This document shows positions 58,544 to 64,000 of a stretch of DNA of 64,000 nucleotides, in pieces. A program made the translations under genes and the position numbers. Under the pieces are notes generated by a model. The model saw nothing but the letters and a program-made list of their open reading frames with translations, did not search any database and had not been told where the DNA came from. Source of the DNA: Epiperipatus broadwayi (lineage: Eukaryota; Onychophora; Udeonychophora; Euonychophora; Peripatidae); the NCBI GenBank assembly GCA_028023455.1, contig JAQFVV010012546.1:393501-457500 (forward strand), read 5' to 3'. The stretch's first letter is position 1. Each line of letters opens with the position of its first letter.

Positions 58544-58784
58544 TGTAGATTTTTTTAAGATAGTAAAAAAAAAAGAAATTAACTGTAATTAGAGAAGAAG
58601 AAATGTATAATTTTTCTTTTATCCCTAATTAAACATGGCTGATCAGAATGTCAATTGCTAATATGAACTTCAATAAATGAAAAAAGAAAAAAAAGAGATT
58701 GTTTAAAATTAAACATAAATTTTGTAAAATGTTTATTTATTTTGGTTGATGAAATTATGTTAGTCCATAAACAAACAAAAATGA
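58544..58784 (+). repeat. Right LTR-like direct repeat
   Basis: It starts TGTAGATTTTTTTAAGATAG and parallels the left copy to AAACAAAAATGAATG. No internal promoter was identified with confidence. Confidence 0.6.
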
Positions 58785-58789
58785 ATGTG

Positions 58790-60410
58790 TACTTGCACAT
58801 TAGAATCAGCCCAATGGTATAAAAAGGTGTCCCTGAATATTGATTCATTCTTTCCCTGCTTCATTAATATTACTCATGAGATATTCAAATTAGAGTGTTG
58901 TATTTTTCATAGAGTGGCAGAAAATGGAGAAATATCCAGCAATGTGTATAAAAATGTTTTGCCATGTGATTGGTTTTACCTCTGGGAATAATTCAAACCA
59001 TATTCAGTGCTAAACAGATACCTTTGTCGATGCCTACTTCCTAGCTTGAAGTCGAGGGAATGCCTTAATTTAAAATGCAGTGACTACATAAAACCAGAAC
59101 TCTTCCAAACTAATAAGACGTACAACTCTCCAATATTTATAACCGTTATATTATGGCTAATATAAATTAAAACTTCAATATTTTTTGTTGTTTTCTCAGA
59201 TAAAAATATTTACTAATTTTTGCACTGTTTTACTACTTACCATTTGTGTATAAATATATTTAAATAGATCGATTTTTAAATATATATATATATGGTGATT
59301 TAAATCTGTAATATAAAAAAACAGTGTTAATGGCTATTTTTATATTTATTTATAGATATTGAATTTTTAAAGCAAAATAATTGGCTTTTTTTTTAAAAAT
59401 AATAATAATAAAAACAATAATCGGTTTTTAAAAGGTCACCGTTATGAAAAAATAAAGATACGTTTTAAAAAAATATATGAGGTTTGTCCTTTTAACTTAG
59501 CTTTTTAATTAATCATATTTATATTTTCTTTTAATTTCATTAATGGGCATTTAATTAATATGATAATATCTATTTCAGCAGTTGATTGTATATTTAGACT
59601 ACCACTTCAAAATATGCTTTCTCTACATTTCAGTATTATAATTTATCAGATTTTACTTTAGATAGGATATTTTGTTTTATTCGAGGTTTACTAAACAAAT
59701 TGTGAATGATCTTTGTTATAAACAAATACAAATAATTTAATGTTGCTTATTTTTTTATTTGTGTTTTTTATTATAAGGCACTCCTGAAGTAGTTGTCAGT
59801 TTATGCATCTTTAATGTGTATGGCCTGGATTTAAATCCAGGCTATATGAACTTTTTAAGAGACAAATTGGCTTAGAGTGATTTTTGTTTCTTTTGAATAG
59901 TTGGCTCATACTGAATCCAATGAACCATGTAGCATAGTTATCAAATAAAACTGACTTCATGAACGAAAAAAATATGATGGCAATATAATGGATCTTTGGT
60001 CAAAGGGGTGTTATACTCCTACAAGAAAATTAATTTATGAATTATTATTATACTTTGTTATTTTATTGCTATTGTGTGTGTAATAATTGTTAATAAAATT
60101 ATAAACAATAGCTAGCTATACATTGATATATATAGTACAAATATTTATTGAGGTATTGAAACTTAAGATTCGTATTAAACGCAATAAATAGGGATAAAAT
60201 AATATAATTTAGATTTCTTTTAGTTATATATTTTTGTATAATTTTAATCATTTATTTTGGATTATAAAGTTTGTATTTATTGCTTTGTTTAAATTTCATT
60301 TAATAATAATTCTAAAAATATCTGATGTAATATTTAATTAAAAGTTAAAATAATCTTATGTTCCCTTTTTGTTTTTGAAATTTAAAAGCATCGGTCAGTG
60401 ATAGTATATA
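58790..60410. other. AT-rich DNA, possible SINE relic
   Basis: At about 59815-59860 GGCCTGGATTTAAATCCAGG is a 12-base palindrome within a B-box-like word, but no A box is evident. The rest is AT-rich with no gene recognised. Confidence 0.3.
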
Positions 60411-60416
60411 TATATA

Positions 60417-60570
60417 TGGAAATCTAGAATATGTGGATCCTCCTTTTGGATGCATCAGTCTGTCATTTTATTTTGTTTCTTGACCTGTTGAAGTTTTTTC
60501 CAGTTAAGTGCTTTTTAATTAAGTTGAGTTAGATTAAAAACTTCACATATTCAAGATTTCCATCTAAACA
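60417..60570. mobile_element. Short inverted-repeat element
   Basis: The ends GGAAATCTAGAATATGTG and CACATATTCAAGATTTCC are inverted partners (16 of 18 bases) about 150 bases apart. It is adjacent to a TA run and has no coding capacity. Confidence 0.55.
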
Positions 60571-60630
60571 TGGATTAAAAATATTGTATTAAAATATATA
60601 TTTTTTAATACAATAAATATCCACTAATAC

Positions 60631-61048
60631 TGTAATTATATTCCAAATAATGGTAAATAAAATAATTTCCAATATAAATTTTAATCACTAATAATTATTT
60701 TCAACTAAAGTAAACTTCATTTTAAAATGGAGTAAAACAATATCAACCAGAAACCAACAACATGCCAATTTACAGGTGCCATAATTCTTGATCTTCATAT
60801 TCACTGAATGTCAGATTATTATCATATTTTTATAATTAATAAAATTTGCTCCTTTAATATTTCTTTTTTCATTATTTCTTTTTTTGATTCAAAATCTTAA
60901 TTCTTAATCTTAATGTTGTTTTACTCCATTTTGAAATTAAGTCAGTTTAATTGAAAATGATTATGAATATAATTGAAAGTATGATTATTGATTAAAATTT
61001 ATTGCGAAATTTATTTTGTTATTTATCATTATTTGGAGTATAATTACA
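60631..61048. mobile_element. Fold-back (MITE-like) element, 418 bp
   Basis: The end TGTAATTATATTCCAAATAATGG-like word is inverted at the right as CATTATTTGGAGTATAATTACA. The arms run about 130 bases inwards, through TTTTAATCACTAATAATTAT and GGAGTAAAACAAT and their inverted partners. No coding capacity. Superfamily unknown. Confidence 0.75.
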
Positions 61049-61106
61049 ATTTATATATATATATCAAAATAAATGTTTTTGTGAATTGTTATTATAATAA
61101 TGAATA

Positions 61107-61364
61107 AAAATGAAGTTATAATATCCATGTAAATAGAAATAAACTTTAACCTTTGATGTTACCAAAAAATTATCAATTACTACTAAATTGACAATGCCTA
61201 AAGCTAAGTAAGTTTTCTCATTAACTTATAGTAGCTTTTTATTGGGTGTTAGACTCCCCAACAAGAGAGCTATTAGTTGTAGCAGTAACAGTAGTAATTG
61301 ATAATTTCTTACTAACATGAAAGGTTAAAGTTTTTCTCTATTTGCATAGATATTATCTCATTTC
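61107..61364. mobile_element. Fold-back (MITE-like) element
   Basis: The arms AATAGAAATAAACTTTAACC then TTATCAATTACTA are inverted as TAGTAATTGATAATTTCTTA then GGTTAAAGTTTTTCTCTATT. The spacer is about 95 bases and contains CCCAACAAGAGAG. Its left half recurs, diverged, at 32.6 kb. Confidence 0.7.
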
Positions 61365-61369
61365 TATTT

Positions 61370-62400
61370 ATTATATATAATATTTAATAAATAATATACT
61401 AATTTTACAATATTAATTTTGTGAACAAGACATTTTTATTTTATATAGCATGATGTTTTTATAAACTAATACCAATAAGCCAATAAGCTAATGCACATGC
61501 ACTCTGTAGATGTCACTATATAAATGAATACTCTTTCTTTTTCAAACACAAGATAAAGTCTTTGGCAAAAGATAGAATGAATCCATCTAACTTTTCGACC
61601 CAAATGTATATGTATGGCAAATCTTAAGTGTTTGAAAATGAGAGTGTGAAGTTGTTCATTAATTTTGTTTGAAGTCTTTTGTAAAAGCTTGATAATGTGC
61701 TTTTTAAAATAATTGAACTTAACAATAGTAAGATTAATTGATAGAACTATTTGCAAATAAAATAATTTGATGCATTAGTATTTAAATATTCTTCCATCAT
61801 TTCTGACCATCTTTAATTTCCACTTGCACAAGTATATAAAAGTTTCTTTTAGAAAATGCTGTTTTAAAATTACTGAATTTGAAAATATCAAATCAGCCAC
61901 TGATTATATAAATAAAAAGGTTAACTGCAGAATAACAGCTTTTTCAGCAATCCATCATGGAAAGACAGTGAAAGATATTTTATTTGTTAGCCTGGTCAAT
62001 TGCTGATGCTGATGGTTTGAATGTTAGTTTTTATATTCCTAAAAAATAATAATAGATAGTTATCTACATTAGCATGTATTAGTTACCTGAGAAATTATTT
62101 GACTTGAAACTAAATAAATTAATTATATATGGTTTGAATTTAAAACTTAGATGATATATTTCTTAAGTGAAATATATAGAATGCTAAACAACTGATTTTA
62201 TTGTATTGCAATATAAAGTTAAAATACATTAATGTGTTAAAATACTTGAAAAAATTAACTTATATATTTCACTTTTTTCCCCCAAATTTTGGGTTGCACT
62301 GCAATTCATATAAATTTTTTAATTATGTAAAACAAAATGCATTTACCTAAGTATTGCAATTGTATTTAAAGTATATAAAATTAAATTTTATGCTTTAAAG
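61370..62400. other. AT-rich intergenic DNA
   Basis: The frames at 61466-61756 (minus, 96 codons) and 61824-62006 (60 codons) have no recognised domain and no support beyond being open. Confidence 0.35.
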
Positions 62401-62864
62401 CAGGGGTGGGCAAATAGCGGCCCGAGGGCCACATGCAGCCCTCCAAGACAATAAGGAAAATCCATCTTGAACTGAGATTTTCTTCCTGTGCACGACTGAA
62501 GATTCATCTATTATTTTACACTAGGATGGCTGCATCAATACATATGCACAGTGTAGATACTATGTGCAGGGCTTTTCCAGTTGATTTAGTTAATTTCAAT
62601 TTCGTCTTTGCATTAGCAAATATATACATTTCCAACTTTAGTGAAACCGTGAACCCTCCGAAAAATCAGTGATGAATGTCATGTGTTTAATGAAGAATGG
62701 ACAAACAAATATTTTTTGGTAATACAGGGAATAAAGCAGTGTGTTTATTGCATCATGAAAAAAAGGTGTGGCCCTCCGCTAACCTTCGCTTTTACAAAGT
62801 GGCCCCCGATGCGGCCCTCCACCAATCTCTGTGGCCCTCGAGCCAAAACAATTGCCCACCCCTG
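62401..62864. mobile_element. hAT-superfamily element, internally deleted
   Basis: It starts CAGGGGTGGGCAAAT and ends ATTGCCCACCCCTG, near-perfect terminal inverted repeats. Flanking octamers CTTTAAAG and CATTAAAG match at seven of eight positions, an 8-bp hAT target duplication. Sub-terminal words GCGGCCCGAGGGCCACATGC and GATGCGGCCCTCC are typical of this hAT group. Confidence 0.88.
62665..62780 (+). pseudogene. hAT transposase N-terminal fragment
   Basis: Inside the hAT element, around 62670-62765, one frame reads ECHVFNEEWTNKYFLVIQGI then CVYCIMKK. This resembles the start of many hAT-derived proteins, F-x-E-W-T-x-K-Y-F-F-V followed by a C-x-x-C zinc-binding pair. The fragment covers about 35 residues and runs straight into the right end. 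Nothing of the catalytic domain remains. Confidence 0.65.
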
Positions 62865-62874
62865 CATTAAAGTA

Positions 62875-63700
62875 ATGTATTTTATAAGTTTATTCCCCCC
62901 CACCCCACCCTATCGTGAATAATTTTATGTTTAAATAAAAATTACCTGGATTGTTTTCTGAGTAATAAACTTTACACACTTCATTTATTGACACGTAATA
63001 TTTTTAGTTCTTGAATTACATTTTAGTAAAAGTAGTTCGTTTTATTTTCATTCCAAAAATCTTTTACTATTCTTATTTAAATTATATGAGGAAGATGAAG
63101 GAAAAAATAAGTTTAATAAAATGAATGAAAAATGGAAACAAGGAGCTAATATATAATTATATTTAACCCAATATGTCTTATTTTAATAATGCACATGGAA
63201 TATATATATATTAGTCACATTCAACGTTTCTTACCATGTCTTTATTATCTGAAAGCTTATTAGTAACTATAGGATTATTGGCATAACATTTATTAAAAAA
63301 AATTTCTCCAGATTAAGTATTGTTATATTTATTACTGAATTTTTTTATATAGTTTATTGTCAACAATAGTTTTTTGGTAGAAATTAAGCATTTATCTCAA
63401 AAAATAGCTCAACTTATCACTTAGCTTTTTTTTTTCATAGCAATTTAAAGGTTATACAATTTGTTTCAGATTTAAGTCATTTGATATATCAGTCAGACAA
63501 AAACACATCTTTTGTAACTCTAAATAAATATACCATTTTGCAAGATATTGTTTGATATATTGTTACCGAAATTGTTGATATAGCGATTATTATAGATCAA
63601 ACTGTAGTTGTTGTTTAACTCCTTTAAAAGTATGTTCATTCTTTATTATTCAATAATGATACTAAATTCTTATATTTTTTTCACAACATATATATATATA
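62875..63700. other. AT-rich intergenic DNA
   Basis: A C-rich run (TTCCCCCCCACCCCACCC) lies at 62893-62910. No gene or shared repeat was recognised. Confidence 0.35.
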
Positions 63701-63707
63701 CGTCAAG

Positions 63708-63804
63708 TGTTGTTAGCTGAGAGGTCATGGCAGCCTCCTTGCAAGCAAGTAGTTGGTTGTAGACGGTTGTGGGTTCGCCTCCCGGCCGATGCTATGACAC
63801 ATGA
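63708..63804 (+). mobile_element. tRNA-derived SINE copy
   Basis: GTTGTTAGCTGAGAGGTCAT (A-box region), CTTGCAAGCAAGTAGTTGGT (anticodon-arm-like hairpin), GTGGGTTCGCCTCCCGGCCG (B box and T arm), ATGCTATGACACATG and an A run. TA runs lie on both sides. It is the best-preserved plus-strand copy of the family. Confidence 0.78.
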
Positions 63805-63805
63805 A

Positions 63806-64000
63806 AAAAAAACATATATATATATAATTACGTTTCTTTCTCAAATACTGTTGTTACAATTAATATAAAATATAATTAGCTAAAAGAAATTAAGATATAT
63901 ATAATTTCTTTATTTAGATAATTTATAAAGCATAAAATTGATTATTTATATTATACAAAATATTAATATTGAATTTCTAATGTACCATATTTAATAATTG
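63806..64000. other. AT-rich DNA to the end of the window
   Basis: No gene or structure seen. Confidence 0.35.

Larger units (their letters stand above)
56044..58784 (+). mobile_element. LTR retrotransposon relic, Ty3/gypsy type
   Basis: Direct repeats of about 225-240 bases (56044-56268 and 58544-58784) flank a pol relic. Shared words include TGTA(A/G)ATT at the start, AACTNTAATTAGAGA, TTGGTTGATGAAATTATGTT and AATATGAACTT. The right copy may continue to about 59.1 kb, but the left does not match beyond 56268. The repeats are clearly diverged, so the insertion is old. Confidence 0.65.

Noticed and set aside
59815-59860. B-box-like GGATTTAAATCC as a tRNA gene
   Set aside because: No A box, acceptor stem or cloverleaf can be drawn. 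It is a palindrome in AT-rich DNA.
61466-61756. 96-codon minus-strand frame as a host gene
   Set aside because: No recognisable domain, no conserved motif and no exon signals that I can support.

Overview
The window looks like intergenic DNA from an AT-rich animal genome, roughly three quarters A+T. I found no host protein-coding gene, rRNA or intact tRNA gene. Almost every recognisable coding fragment belongs to a transposable element, and nearly all are decayed by stops and frameshifts. Several features point to a metazoan, probably an invertebrate: Penelope-like retroelements (PLEs) with GIY-YIG endonuclease domains, non-LTR LINE tails, a Ty3/gypsy-type pol relic, a Merlin transposon, hAT elements, tRNA-derived SINEs and long (TA)n, (TTA)n and (CA)n arrays. 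I cannot name the species.

Layout. 0-5 kb: AT-rich, with one small PLE-terminal fragment. 5.1-9.1 kb: a decayed PLE (PLE-1) with inverted terminal units carrying hammerhead-ribozyme motifs. 9-15 kb: an exact 64-bp tandem repeat, two LINE 3' ends and two fold-back elements. 16.5-19.6 kb: PLE-2 coding relic, a fold-back element and a solo PLE terminal unit with a good hammerhead core and a perfect 106-bp palindrome. 20.2-21.7 kb: a Merlin element with long terminal inverted repeats. 22-29 kb: a spacerless palindrome, a SINE, a LINE relic, an inverted-repeat element and microsatellites. 31-36.5 kb: short tandem repeats, PLE-3 with inverted ends, fold-back elements and a third type of hammerhead-like repeat. 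36.57-42.17 kb: a tandem LTR array (LTR-internal-LTR-internal-LTR) with no coding capacity. 44-51 kb: SINEs, a hAT element with target duplication, and PLE-4 with its own hammerhead-bearing repeats. 53-54.4 kb: a fold-back element and another PLE terminal unit. 56-58.8 kb: a Ty3/gypsy pol relic between LTR-like direct repeats. 60-64 kb: three fold-back elements, a second hAT element with target duplication, and a SINE.

The most interesting theme is PLE biology. Four PLE coding relics and several solo terminal units lie in 64 kb. Three sequence-distinct terminal families carry hammerhead-like motifs: one near-complete core, and others with defined core mutations. The tandem and inverted arrangements of these units, including perfect palindromes, may record how these elements insert. 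The non-coding tandem LTR array is the second notable structure.
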